Below, one piece after another: positions 1 through 12,539 of a stretch of 64,000 nt of DNA. How positions within the stretch are numbered: position 1 is the first letter of the stretch; the number at the start of each line of letters is the position of its first letter. Source of the stretch: Perkinsus olseni (lineage: Eukaryota > Perkinsozoa > Perkinsida > Perkinsidae); NCBI GenBank assembly GCA_013115135.1, contig JABANP010000275.1:1-64000 (forward strand). The letters are read 5' to 3'. A program made the position numbers and the translations under genes. Under the pieces are notes generated by a model. That model had not been told where the DNA came from and made no database searches. It saw only the letters and a program-made list of their open reading frames with translations.

Positions 1-97
1 CTGTACGTATCAACATCCGTACGTATCCACATCTGTACGTATAAATCGTCGCGCGCCACAAAAAGGTACGGACAACCTCGCGCAGCGAGGTTGAGCC
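1..97 (+). repeat. Left terminal inverted repeat
   Basis: Near-perfect inverted match to 2040-2138. It holds two to three copies of a roughly 16-bp subrepeat (ACGTATCAACATCCGT / ACGTATCCACATCTGT) and a short palindrome at 76-94. Regular subrepeats inside a transposon end are typical of transposase binding sites; binding itself is inferred. Confidence 0.8.
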
Positions 98-563
98 AGA
101 AGTAAAGCGTAATTGGTGTGGTGGGAGAGCTTCGGGTTGCGTCGCGGAGCACTCGGGTTCAATTCAAAGAGTGGACATCTTCATAAAACGGATACTTTTT
201 GACATTTTCGAGTGTTATTGCTTTTGACGGTTTCATGCGTTGCGTTGCGTTGCCTTGTGTGTTTCGAGTTGCTGAGAGCAGTCCGTGTAAACTCTTGCTG
301 ACATTTAGAAGATGGGTTTTGTATCACTTTGAGTAGGCCCTACTCAGTAGGGTGTATTCAATACGTTGTATTGTGTGCTGACTCTAAAGGACATCTTGCG
401 CGTTGTAGCCTTTAGCAATTCAAGTATCCGCGGCATCCGGTATAAGTCTCCATGACGGCCACCCAGTGTCCCGCACACCACTCTACCTTTCAATTGATCA
501 GAGAACACTGAATCAACCACGCATTCACTGGAAGCGGAACGGAAGCACAATGGTCATCGGACT

Positions 564-1670
564 CTACACGACTTCAACAGAGTTCGGAAAGTGTTCAGGT
601 AGTACAAGCCTAGAATCTATATCGAGTTTCGGGAAGCGACGAGCCTCGTGATCTCTCAGACAGCGAAATACATGCTCACGCATCATACCCTCATCGAAGT
701 TCGTGGCGGCCACTTGAGATGGAGTGGATTCCGAAAGCATCAGCTCCGTCATGTGCGCCAATACGTGGAGCCCGCACAGATTGCCGTCGGCACCCTGCCT
801 CTGCACGCCAAGCCTTATGTACATCCTGTTCGGTCCGAACAGCTCGTTCAGACTCCGCCGGATCGTCTCGTTCATGGGAAGGTTGAGACTGTCGACGTAG
901 AAAAGCTGTCCTTGATGACGAATAGCACCCACAAAATGGCCAGCCCCATTGTTGAGTGGTTGAAGTACAGTCGACAGGGTAGACGTCGCCGGGGCGAACT
1001 GTCTTGGTGTGCCGTTTCTAAACACCCAAGTCGCCATAGCCGTCTCTTGGGGCTCCTCCATACTCTCCGAAAACCGACGGTAAAGTAGGAACATCCACAA
1101 GTCGATGATGCCGACGTTAACAGTCCCACCTTCCGTTGTCAGACTCCTCCGGTCGTAATTTGTAGCCCCGCGGTCTCCTACTTGGACCCATAAGGCGTCA
1201 TCTGCTGCAGAGTTCCCATCCGATGAGTCAGCATTCGGGACAGCTCCACTGGAGGTGACTGTGGCTGGTGGACTACGATCTTCAACCGCGTCGAGCACCT
1301 CCTGGGAGATAATACCACTAGATGCAAGGGTACTGAAGAATTCCGCTTGAGTTAGCGGGAGGTAGGAGGATTCCGAAATCTGGCTTGGAAGAGCGACCCC
1401 AGTATCCGCGCCACCGTCCGTAGAACTTGATGAAGACGTATAGGACTGAGAGGGTCTAGGATCCTCATTGGGAGAAGCATTAGTGCGTCGCCGTCTAGAA
1501 TGCTCCGGATAAACACCGTTCTTAGTAAGCTTCCTGGTGATCTTACGAGCTTTTCGGAACCACTCAGGTAGAGCCGTCTGAACCACTTCTTCATTGCAAA
1601 GGGCTCTCAGCTGGATATCCTTCATCCGGTCGTACGGACGAGACGTACCTGAGACGAGCTTTCCTACCAA
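564..1670 (-). CDS. Ulp1/SENP-like (C48-type) cysteine protease, transposon-borne
   Basis: A 368-residue single-exon reading frame. The C-terminal half shows a Ulp1-type papain-fold peptidase pattern: a catalytic His in GHFVGAI (about residue 245), Asp in FYVDSLN (about 260), a Gln-rich oxyanion segment VQRQGADGN (290-297) and the nucleophile Cys in LCGLHVL (about 299). The spacing resembles the C48 family, which cleaves SUMO or related ubiquitin-like proteins. The N-terminal 170 residues are Ser/Thr-rich with a basic patch (SRRRRTN), so probably disordered and perhaps nuclear-targeting. Codons are uninterrupted, unlike the intron-rich neighbours, which fits a transposon gene. The first ATG at 1670 is used; no upstream in-frame extension is evident. 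The substrate is unknown. The protease assignment is fairly firm; a role in transposition is inference. Confidence 0.7.
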   Translation of the reverse strand: MVGKLVSGTSRPYDRMKDIQLRALCNEEVVQTALPEWFRKARKITRKLTKNGVYPEHSRRRRTNASPNEDPRPSQSYTSSSSSTDGGADTGVALPSQISESSYLPLTQAEFFSTLASSGIISQEVLDAVEDRSPPATVTSSGAVPNADSSDGNSAADDALWVQVGDRGATNYDRRSLTTEGGTVNVGIIDLWMFLLYRRFSESMEEPQETAMATWVFRNGTPRQFAPATSTLSTVLQPLNNGAGHFVGAIRHQGQLFYVDSLNLPMNETIRRSLNELFGPNRMYIRLGVQRQGADGNLCGLHVLAHMTELMLSESTPSQVAATNFDEGMMREHVFRCLRDHEARRFPKLDIDSRLVLPEHFPNSVEVV

Positions 1671-2039
1671 TATCCACCACTACACAAAATAAGCGACTAA
1701 AAAGCGTCATTTGCGACTCCAAGTGAGATCCCGTCAAACTGTTTAACTCAAACAAATAACGGGCGTATCTGTCTCATATAACCAACAGCCATTCTCCCTA
1801 TCCAGCAAACCGTGATACTACCGCAGTCCATAAGGTCTCCCTGAGACGTCACTCGCCAGCTCTGGCAAGCCGTGGTTAAGGATAGTGATGAATTTTGCAG
1901 GCGAGCGATATGATAAGTCGTGTCGTAGGAATCGGTTAAACGGTCGGATATAAAAGTGAACATTGCTAGGGTTGAACCGTGGACACCCTCTGACTAACCA
2001 TGAATGCAACCCACTACACCATATTCACTTGCAAAAGCC

Positions 2040-2138
2040 TTCAACCTCGCTGGGCGAGGTTGTCCGTACCTTTTTGTGGCGCGCGACGATTTATACGTAC
2101 AGATGTGGATACGTACGGATGTTGATACGTACGGATGT
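2040..2138 (-). repeat. Right terminal inverted repeat
   Basis: Inverted copy of the left end, extended by one more subrepeat (GTACGGATGTGGGG near 2125-2142). The right boundary is set where recognisable subrepeats stop, at about 2138-2142. The reading frame of the neighbouring minus-strand gene enters the repeat here. Confidence 0.8.
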
Positions 2139-2139
2139 G

Positions 2140-2681
2140 GGGCGACGACGCTGAGCCAGAGAATTCGTTTCCGTATCAAAGTTGAAACGTTCATCACCGT
2201 GAACTTTCCGAGCTTAGTGAGATGCTCCCCTATCATTCTGATATTCTGACTGATAAGACTTGAACCGTGGAAGGGCTTCATGGAAGGCCTGACGCCATCA
2301 ACACACGTTGGGACTTCATCACAGAAGGACTTCACCGTTTGACCGGATTGTTCCAATGAGGAGAAAATAGGCTTCCAGTCGAGTACGCCATCGTTCAGTT
2401 CACGACGGGATCCTTCGATCGCCTTCGTAACTCCTTCGTGAGGGGTGGGCCCTTTTTCAAAGCGTACACCGTGTAGTTCAGATGGGATGGGGACGTTCTG
2501 TAGTCAGGAGACGGGGGGAATGAGGCTACACAGAGAATGCAATGCCCACCTCAGCGACCTGGTCGGTGATTTTCAGAATGATATTTGCTGGAGGATATGC
2601 ATATGGTCGTCTACAAAACAAGACGCAATTATTGCGAATTTCTACGATATTCTCGTCGATTTCGAACTTAGGACATGGCAT
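2140..2681 (-). pseudogene. Small two-exon gene of unknown function, truncated by the transposon
   Basis: Exon 1 (2681-2532, 50 codons) starts MPCPKFEIDENIVEIRN. A 34-nt GT-AG intron (2531-2498) joins it in phase 0 to exon 2, which continues as NVPIPSELHGVRFEKG and stays open to about 2160. The frame then runs into the right inverted repeat of the transposon, which supplies unrelated codons before a stop near 1994. The hydrophilic sequence matches no family I recognise and has no signal peptide or membrane segment. The natural C-terminus is missing from this window and may lie left of position 1. The clean phase-0 splice and sustained frame support a real gene interrupted by the insertion. 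Confidence 0.5.
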
Positions 2682-2700
2682 TGAACCTCTATTCCGAAGA

Positions 2701-2752
2701 GGCCCTACAGTGTAGTGCTTAGCACTCTGAACTTTGAACCCAGCGACTCATC
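2701..2752 (+). pseudogene. Degenerate tRNA-Gln fragment
   Basis: Matches the first two thirds of the neighbouring tRNA-Gln genes, including the D-arm and an ACTTTGAA anticodon loop, but with several substitutions; the T-arm and acceptor 3' half are lost. It lies about 10 bp upstream of the first intact copy. Confidence 0.6.
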
Positions 2753-2762
2753 CTACATTATC

Positions 2763-2834
2763 GGTCCTATAGTGTAGTGGTTAGCACTCTGGACTTTGAA
2801 TCCAGCGACTCGGGTTCGAATCCCGATAGGACCT
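2763..2834 (+). tRNA. tRNA-Gln (UUG)
   Basis: 72-nt cloverleaf. The acceptor GGTCCTA pairs with TAGGACC, followed by discriminator T. The D-arm GTGTAGTGGTTAGCAC serves as A box. The anticodon arm CTGGACTTTGAATCCAG has anticodon TTG. The T-arm CGGGTTCGAATCCCG serves as B box. The body resembles eukaryotic tRNA-Gln. No intron. Confidence 0.93.
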
Positions 2835-2982
2835 TTATTCATGCTGCTCAGGTGTGGGCTTATCCCACAAGAGAGATGCAGTGTGTCTGGTTGGTTGAGC
2901 GCGTGGCAGTTGTAGATGCCAAGAAAGTGGGGACCGGTTAGAAGCTCCGAGGCGACCCTCGAAGACTCATTAGAAAATCATC

Positions 2983-3054
2983 GGTCCTATAGTGTAGTGG
3001 TTAGCACTCTGGACTTTGAATCCAGCGACTCGGGTTCAAATCCCGATAGGACCT
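2983..3054 (+). tRNA. tRNA-Gln (UUG), second copy
   Basis: Identical to the copy 220 bp upstream except for one T-loop base (TTCAAAT instead of TTCGAAT). All stems pair and the anticodon is TTG, so it should be functional. Confidence 0.92.
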
Positions 3055-3708
3055 ATGAAGCCTCTTTCGTGCGCGGGCTCATCTGAACAGGAATGCTGCG
3101 CGATTGGCTAGATGGGGTGAAACGACGGTAGATGACTAGAAGCTAGCGAAGACTCGTTGAAAGCCTGAAGGCCCCGCGTTTACATCAACGAAAGCCGACG
3201 TATTCGACGAGAAACGGGTTTAACAACATCTGGCTACAACAGCGAGTCAGAGCTACCCGCTGAGGGCATCCTATTCGGTTGATCGCGTGGCTCGGTAGTC
3301 ATGCCGCGTCGCGGAGATGGCGGCGAGCAGCTGATAACATCTCCGTGGCAATACGGCCGAGATGGCAACGTATCTCAAAGAAGACAGAGCTCGTACACCT
3401 GCAGTCGTGCTCACATAGGACGATCTCGGGAGAGCTTCAAGGCTGACGTCGGTCGTAGCACATCACTCTACCCTGTCAACGCTGAATGCCTCTTGATTGA
3501 ATTTCTGCCCACTGTGCCGGTAACCAATGGTAAGAGTGTTCGACTCGAGCTCATCGCAACCGAGCTGAATGCTCAGAGGAACTCCTTGAAGATCCTACGA
3601 GAGAACGATGGCAACAGCATAGTGTAGCTGCCACCCTCACCCATCTGGTGAACTTGAAACCTGGCCTCTTCTTCCTATCATCATCGAAGATGCATCGGAT
3701 GCCATCGC
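3055..3708. other. Spacer without a recognised gene
   Basis: A 108-codon plus-strand frame (3301-3627) starts MPRRGDGGEQLITS. It has no recognisable motif, and I see no splice context or homology that would make it a confident gene. Confidence 0.3.
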
Positions 3709-5206
3709 TCAGTAGGAGATCGCGGACCTCCTAACAGAGAGAACCCAGCCTGCTCCTCGCCTCGGGGCTACACAGGGTCTCGGTCCGTTCACTTCGCATC
3801 TCCGCTCAATCGCTCTCATCTTGACCTCCCACTGAGCCGGGCCGACATCTCTGGAAGGAGGCATAGGTATGACTACCGCCTGTGTCTCAGCCACGCTAAA
3901 AAAGAGCGACTATCAGGTTAACTCGACGAGGAGGGAGTCACTTTGGTGGGATAACGAGGCCCTGTCATCTCCGTGTACCATCACCATGGCGCCGATGACA
4001 CCAAAAGTCGATGCTCCAAGTGACCAGGTGGGCGCCCTTCCGGACACCATCGCTGATGAGATTCATGACAGGCAAGTTCCCGAAAAAGGAGACCGCACCT
4101 ATCCTCGAACCGGACGTTCTCCACGGCCTTTCTGCAGACGACCGTTAAAACACGAACACGGCTACCGTCGCTGATGAGGGCATCGAGCGAGCGGGTGGCA
4201 CCATCTAAAGGTGGGAGGGATCGGTACACGGCTCGGTGAGGGTGTCCCACCTTCTGAGGTGCCCTCCTCCGTCGACAGAGCGAGGAGGTCTTCGAATACA
4301 TTACGATAGAGTTCTATGAGGCTGCCTGTGAATGCCTCAGCCTGAGAACAAACACGAGCCTCTCGGCCATTCTTCGCCCTACGGAGCTCAATCGACGGTG
4401 GAAGGAGGGCCAGGATTGAGGTGGAAGCGGTGAGGGCGCAAGACAGCGCCCTGCGCCCTGACACCGATGACGGTGCTCTGGGGACACCTCTTCGAGACAC
4501 TTATGCGCTGCATATCCTTCCTGCTGAAGAACTTCTCGACATTTGAGAAAAGGTAGATGACGCCACCGGGAATTGAACCTGAGACTTCCGAATGAGAGCC
4601 ACAAGGCGTATGCCAGCCACCTTATCGAGCTTCCCCAGTGGCTGAGCTTCAAGGGTAGATCACGATGGGAGCGAATCCACTCCGATAGGCAGGCCTCCGC
4701 CACTTCCTCACTCGATACACGCAAGGCTGAACACCGGAAAATACTTCGGTCGCAGCCATCCTAGTGGAACGACCCACCCACAGGCTCGTTGAGGGTCGAT
4801 CCACCAGCCTTGGTGACCAGGCCAGGCAGACACTCCGCAGACGATACCGCGGAAGGGAATGGTCGGCTAGGCACGAACAGCGGGAAGTAGCACGGCTTGA
4901 CTCCGACCCTGAGGGCTACCGTAAATCGGAGACATCGTGAGCGTCGGTACCGGCCCAGTTCGATGGTGACTCTTTCTCGAATCGTATCCCAGATGTACAT
5001 GCTGGAGGGAAGCATGATGAAGCAGCCGGGAAGGTCATGAGCCTTGGCCAGACCGCCACGCTCAACCACCTGGGGTGTTGGATGAAAAAAGGGAGACTTC
5101 GGCTGTTCCCACTTCCCGATACCAACGCCTCAGCGTTTCTTCCTTCCCGTATCTCAGAACATCTGCGTGGAGCACGGATCAACCCTTGGATACGCGACAC
5201 ACTCAC
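3709..5206 (-). pseudogene. Degenerate tandem copy of prolyl-tRNA synthetase
   Basis: Short minus-strand frames match, in the right order, segments of the intact gene at 6519-9680. They are a class II core segment with GVKPCYFPLFV (near 4900), a segment with WIRSHRDLPLKLSHW (near 4630-4670), one with QQEGYAAHKCLEE (near 4510), and the anticodon-binding segment MAETQAVVIPMPPS (about 3894). These lie in different frames with stops between them, and stretches between them are eroded. The intact gene reads [20 protein letters not shown] and MAEVQVVIVPIPPKG at equivalent places. The YbaK part is not seen, so the copy looks partial at its 5' end. Best read as a decayed gene duplicate. Confidence 0.75.
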
Positions 5207-6518
5207 TTTGTCGCCAGCAGACCCCTCGGTGGCGAGACTATTAGCCCTGCAAGAACGACGTCGATGAGAGTGTACGCTCCCTCACGGCAGGCCTCACTTG
5301 CATCGCTTCGCTGCTACACAGCAGCAGGCCAAAAGTCCGTGGATGTGTTCTCTCTTCGACCCAACGGTGAGAACTCGTAACGTGGAGATCATAAATCTAT
5401 CAGACAGTCCAATACTGATTCGCATGCAACCGGTTTAGGGGTCAGACAGCGCCAAAGTCCACCATGGCCCGGCAACCGTCCAAGGTTATAGGTGGGTCCC
5501 AAAGCTCGGCTATGAAGAGAAAGCATTTTGGCGGCAAACGGCCTCGGCGCGCCCAAGATTGACAAGAGCAAGAAGGTGGATCCCCATACCTCACGTAATG
5601 AGGGCTGCACTGCAGGGAGGGCTGCCCTGCTGATTGCGGCTGTGAGAAAAAGGCCGTACACAGCTGGCCGTCCCGCTTCTCATCCCCTGCTAGCCCAGTT
5701 TACGTCTTGACGTTACTAATAGTACTGTCCCGAACGAGTAACTCGGTGTTGTGGTTATGACGTAGGGGCCACTGTGAACACAACTCTTGCCGAGTTTCCT
5801 GATCCAACAACATACTCCAGTACCCGCATACTGAAGAGGTCGGATCTCATTGCCTCAGCAACGCATCTCGCTACTACTGTACATCGGTTACCCTGGACTA
5901 TTGCTTTGGATCCCATCGCCACTCCAACCTTCCTCGGTGGCATCGCGGACTTAGAATGGCCGTTGATGATGAAATGAGATGATAATTCTAAGAATCTAAT
6001 ATTTCTATTTCCTAGGTTCAATGAGAAAATTGTAGAATTACTCAAGATGATCCGCGCCCTCGCTCACAACCGGGACCTCCGCCAAAGGGAAGTCCACAGG
6101 AGGAGAGTATACCAGTTTTGAGGTCGTCCTAAAGCTGATTGATATAGCGAAACCAAACATCCCCATGAAACGTAGAAACTGCGATGGTGGTAGTAGTAGT
6201 AGATTACAACAACGTGTTCACGTTGACCAGTAACTGTGGTCGGCTGTATTGCGCTGCCTAATAACTTCTTCCGAAAAGACACCACCTGATGAGGACAGCG
6301 TAAGGACAGCCACAAGAGCCCTCGATGGTTATGTGCAAAGATCGCTGTGCCTATTAGCCACTACTAACGCGAAGCCGGCTATCCTAGCCACTTGCTAGGA
6401 TAACCGGCCTCGCGTTAGTACTGTATTTAAGAGTCAGGCTAACCAAGTCTGGCCTGTGTCAAGTCGATGAGCGTGGAGTTACCCAGCAGAACACGGCAAT
6501 CATGGATCGTACTGTTTA
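5207..6518. other. Intergenic region with a strong hairpin
   Basis: Short overlapping frames on both strands (for example 5389-5661 minus and 5774-5977 plus) have no recognisable domain. A 27-bp-arm hairpin lies at 6362-6420, just beyond the 3' end of the prolyl-tRNA synthetase gene. Confidence 0.4.
6362..6420. repeat. Long hairpin (27-bp arms, 5-nt loop)
   Basis: TACTAACGCGAAGCCGGCTA (6362 onward) pairs with the inverted sequence ending at 6420. There are two mismatches over 27 bp, and the loop is CACTT. It sits about 100 bp past the stop of the upstream minus-strand gene. It could be a tiny foldback element or act in 3'-end formation; neither is shown. Confidence 0.75.
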
Positions 6519-9680
<3,162 letters not shown>

Positions 9681-10645
9681 CCTGTGGCAGGTGATGAAAA
9701 GGCGACGTCGGCCAGGAAGAATAGTGAAAGTTCAAGTAATGTGTGTGCCTGCCAGGATGCTAAAACCCTTATCGATCACAAGGGCGAGCGCTACATACGG
9801 CGCAGGATACATCTCCGGTTTTACCCAAATCCGAGTCGACTTGCGAGCCCCCGAAGTATGGGGCCAGGGCCGTAAGCTCGAATAGAATCCACTTCACCCC
9901 TAGCGGAGAGGAACCGGATGGGCTTCGGATTCTCCTGGATATCCTCTCGGGATTCCAAGCCCTAGCGATGCTCGCTGTCGTTCACGGACACATTGAAATA
10001 CCCGAAAGAGAATCGACGCACCCACGACCTCACTCTGATCGCGCCTGACGACAACCGTTGGACTGTAACAGAAAATATCGCGCAGTAGAAGGTCTAACCC
10101 CTATTGACCCCCTGTTAGGGAGATGAAGCGATTGACCCCTCCCTATTGACTCCGGTTGTCTAACCCCGACAACTTGTCGCCTTGTCGGCGACAAGGCAAT
10201 CCTCAATGTGTATGAGTTTATACACCAACGCCTCTATGCGCCAGCCGATGTAAAGTGCCTCAGCGGGAAAACTAAGCAGTTTCCAGTGGAAACAGTGAGT
10301 TGCTAAGGGCAATGCAGGCTTCGACAGCTCGTTGGCTCACTGAGCCGAGTTTCTTCGAACACTACTAGATAGACTTAAACCAGTCTTGACGCAGCTTGCA
10401 CGACTACGCATATTCAATGTGCGTCACGACGACCTTACAGGCGACGCACCTTACAGAAGTACCGTCCACCTAGCTGAGAGTCTCAGCCTGAGATGATACG
10501 GCACTAAGACGTCCGCTTTCGTAGTGCCCTTAATTTGACATTGGGGGAACACAAGGTGATACTCATACAGTACAGCCGACTTTACTCACAACATGTTGCT
10601 TTCATACCAACATCTCGACGAAAAGACCTGTTGTCTGTCCCGATT
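9681..10645. other. Intergenic region, no gene seen
   Basis: No sustained conserved frame. Contains small self-complementary stretches such as ACTTGTCGCCTTGTCGGCGAC near 10170-10190. It separates the minus-strand prolyl-tRNA synthetase from the 3' end of the first cassette. Confidence 0.4.
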
Positions 10646-11479
10646 TTAGGAAGACACGGATGGAACCGCCATTCTCGTCCTCGCGGCCCGTCTACGCATC
10701 GCCGACATCCCCGTACGGAGAACAGCTTCTGCGTTTTGCGCTCCTTGTCTGAAATTCCCGATGGCGTAGAGGTGTACAAAATTGCAGAGTAATTGAAATG
10801 AAGTGAATTTATCCTGCATAACGTCCCTCACAGCGAGGCAGACTGCTTTCAAACTGGCACTAGTCTTCAGCCCCTTCTCGCCCATAGCCTCCAAAGCTTT
10901 ATCTGTAACCACGACCTCCTCCTCATCATCAGGGATGTAGTTCAACTCCATAGCGATTGTGTTCAAGCTAGCCAGTTCTTCGCTGAAAGCCGACTCGTCA
11001 AAATAGAGGCCCGGTGGCCAGGAACTGAATCAAAGGAAGCATCACTGATCGTCGTATGGGATGCGATCGTAACAATGGGATCGTCCTACAAGGTCCCTTC
11101 GAACACCTCAGGTCTTGGGCAGGTGATCTCAACTGGTCGTATACCGGTTGTGCGTCGGACTCTCAACTGTAATGATTCCTCGCGCGTCAAGAACTCGCGA
11201 TTTGTGTAGTAGCAAAGCGCACTGTTGTCTGCGAGAACGAGCCGAGCTTCGTCCAGTTGAGGGAAGTCCTGAGGGTAAGCGAATCATGAAGCAGTCAAAG
11301 AATAGCGGAAAAGTAGCTCTGAACAACAGTGACATTGATTGCCAATGAGACCCATAATTAACAGTAGTCCTGGCCAGTAATATCCATATAAAGGGCCAGA
11401 CACCTGCCGGTCTTACTTTAGCAATGGCGAGCAAAGGGAGAGCAGCTGTTGCTAGGATGAAGGCCTGTCTAGTCGGCAT
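10646..11479 (-). CDS. Secreted protein Y, copy 1 (unknown family)
   Basis: Starts MPTRQAFILATAALPLLAIA, a clear signal peptide. A short intron-containing middle section reads DFPQLDEARLVLADNSA and VEITCPRPEVFEGTL (11090-11270). The last exon (about 11020-10646) encodes an acidic-to-helical C-terminal region: FDESAFSEELASLN, TDKALEAMGEKGLK, VRDVMQDKFTSFQLL. Two further copies of the same architecture lie upstream at 12540-13411 and 15288-16138. No known domain recognised. The protein is predicted to enter the secretory pathway and be about 250-280 residues after splicing. It diverges most in the last 30 residues, where copy 1 differs from copies 2 and 3. The ATG lies 41 bp after the stop of frame X1. 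Confidence 0.65.
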
Positions 11480-11520
11480 TTATGAGAGTGTCCACAACAC
11501 TGTGTAAAGAGATGGTACTG
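11480..11520 (-). promoter_or_regulatory. Candidate splice acceptor ahead of Y (cis or SL trans-splicing)
   Basis: The three cassettes share a pyrimidine-rich stretch ending in CACAG about 20-26 nt before the Y start codon (CTCTTTACACAG here; TCTTTCACACAG in copy 2; TCCTTCACACAG in copy 3). In a lineage that uses spliced-leader trans-splicing this is the expected form of a leader addition site. It could equally be a cis acceptor joining X to Y. Confidence 0.4.
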
Positions 11521-11740
11521 TTATGTTGGCTCGTAGATTTCCTGCTCGACATCCTCCGCTGTCAGGAAAACCTCAGTGGCAGTAGTGCGCTCGAGGAATT
11601 GGAAGAGATTGGAGCAAGGTTCGACAAGTTGCATGCACAGAGCAGCTCGCCTTTCGCGCGCTTCCATAATTCTCCGCCGAAGCCTTTCCTTGCTCCAACT
11701 TCACAATGCTTCCAACTCCCTACGCGTCCAGTTTGAATTC
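11521..11740 (-). CDS. Upstream frame X1 of the cassette (uncertain)
   Basis: The conserved stretch between cassettes contains, on the minus strand, an open end reading FLERTTATEVFLTAEDVEQE and IYEPT-stop. It is nearly identical to the copy at 13452. Upstream, copy 1 has a TGA where copy 2 reads CGA in that frame, and another frame stays open instead, so exon structure must differ from a single frame. The stop (11521-11523) is 41 bp before the ATG of secreted gene Y1. This could be the last exon of a small gene, or a 5' leader exon of Y. No function recognised. Confidence 0.35.
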
Positions 11741-12199
11741 GCCAGACTGCTCGGACCTACGCGCAGCCCGCACTTCCGCCAGACCTCGGGGTTCGCTCTT
11801 TCCCTCTGGGTTCAACCTGAAATTTTCAGTCGCTCCTCGCCTTATCAATCTCTGCTGTGTCCTACTACAGGTAGGGGTCTAAGTCTGACGGCAGAGCTTC
11901 ATCCTTACGAGTGTAGCTCACAACACACAGTTTTACGAGCAGCATTGGACCATTGTACTTGTGCAAGCGCACCGAAATAGAACCCAAGCTTGGTTCACGG
12001 TAGTTGATGTCTTCATTGGTATAGTTTAAAAATAGAATCTGGGGGCTCCGCTCAACCATTGACTTGACTTTCCTAATGGTTAGCAACTATCCGTTAACAA
12101 TCATTTCCATCCGTACCGACTGCCAGACTGAGTTGCACCGGTAAAAAAAGACATCGACAGCTCGAGAGCCTGCGACGGGAGCAAAGCTGATGAAGTAGA

Positions 12200-12539
12200 A
12201 AGGATTGTTATCAGGGATGTACACTGACCTCACAAAATCTAAGGCAATCCAGCGAGATACGCTAGCTTCAGCAACACTCTCCAGAGAGATCGCAGGCTAT
12301 GTGTGATGAGGGCTTCAACGAGGGCTTTTCTGTGGGTCGAACTCTCAAGTGCAGGGATTCCTCGTCGGGTTAGTAGACGAATTTGTAATTGGTGTAGTAG
12401 CAAACCGCGCTGTTGTCTGTAAGTAAGAGTCGAGCTTCGTCCAGTAAGAGTTTACCAGAACTGCTCCAGAGATGCGCAGAAGATTCGATACTTCCTCAAG
12501 GAGCTTGTCGCGGAACAAGTATCACAGGCGTAGTCGACC
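12200..12539. repeat. Degenerate cassette remnant, duplicated at 14.7-15.0 kb
   Basis: 12360-12440 repeats part of the middle exon of gene Y (GATTCCTCGTCGGGTTAG, GTGTAGTAGCAAACCGC) with breaks. The stretch 12210-12640 matches 14720-15030, sharing for example CGCAGAAGATTCGATACTT. At the second site the plus strand is open for 105 codons (14738-15055), with GFPFDDERFKRKSLRGLYPG, but the first site is broken. Best read as duplicated spacer with decayed Y sequence. Confidence 0.5.

Larger units (their letters stand above)
1..2140. mobile_element. Terminal-inverted-repeat transposon carrying a Ulp1-like protease ORF (left end cut by window)
   Basis: Positions 1-94 are repeated in inverted orientation at about 2040-2138 with almost no mismatches over some 95 bp. 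Each arm contains tandem subrepeats of about 16 bp built on TACGTACGGATGT, and an inner hairpin (AACCTCGC-GCA-GCGAGGTT at 76-94). Between the arms the only long reading frame is the minus-strand cysteine protease at 564-1670. The window begins inside the left arm, so neither the true left terminus nor a target-site duplication can be seen. Long inverted repeats with internal subrepeats resemble Mutator-like elements, some of which carry Ulp1-type genes; that placement is inference. No DDE transposase was recognised, so the unit may be non-autonomous. Confidence 0.7.

Noticed and set aside
1748..2356. Minus-strand frames reading through the right inverted repeat as one gene
   Set aside because: The repeat is shared inverted with the left end, so codons inside it are transposon DNA; only the part above about 2140 looks like host coding sequence.
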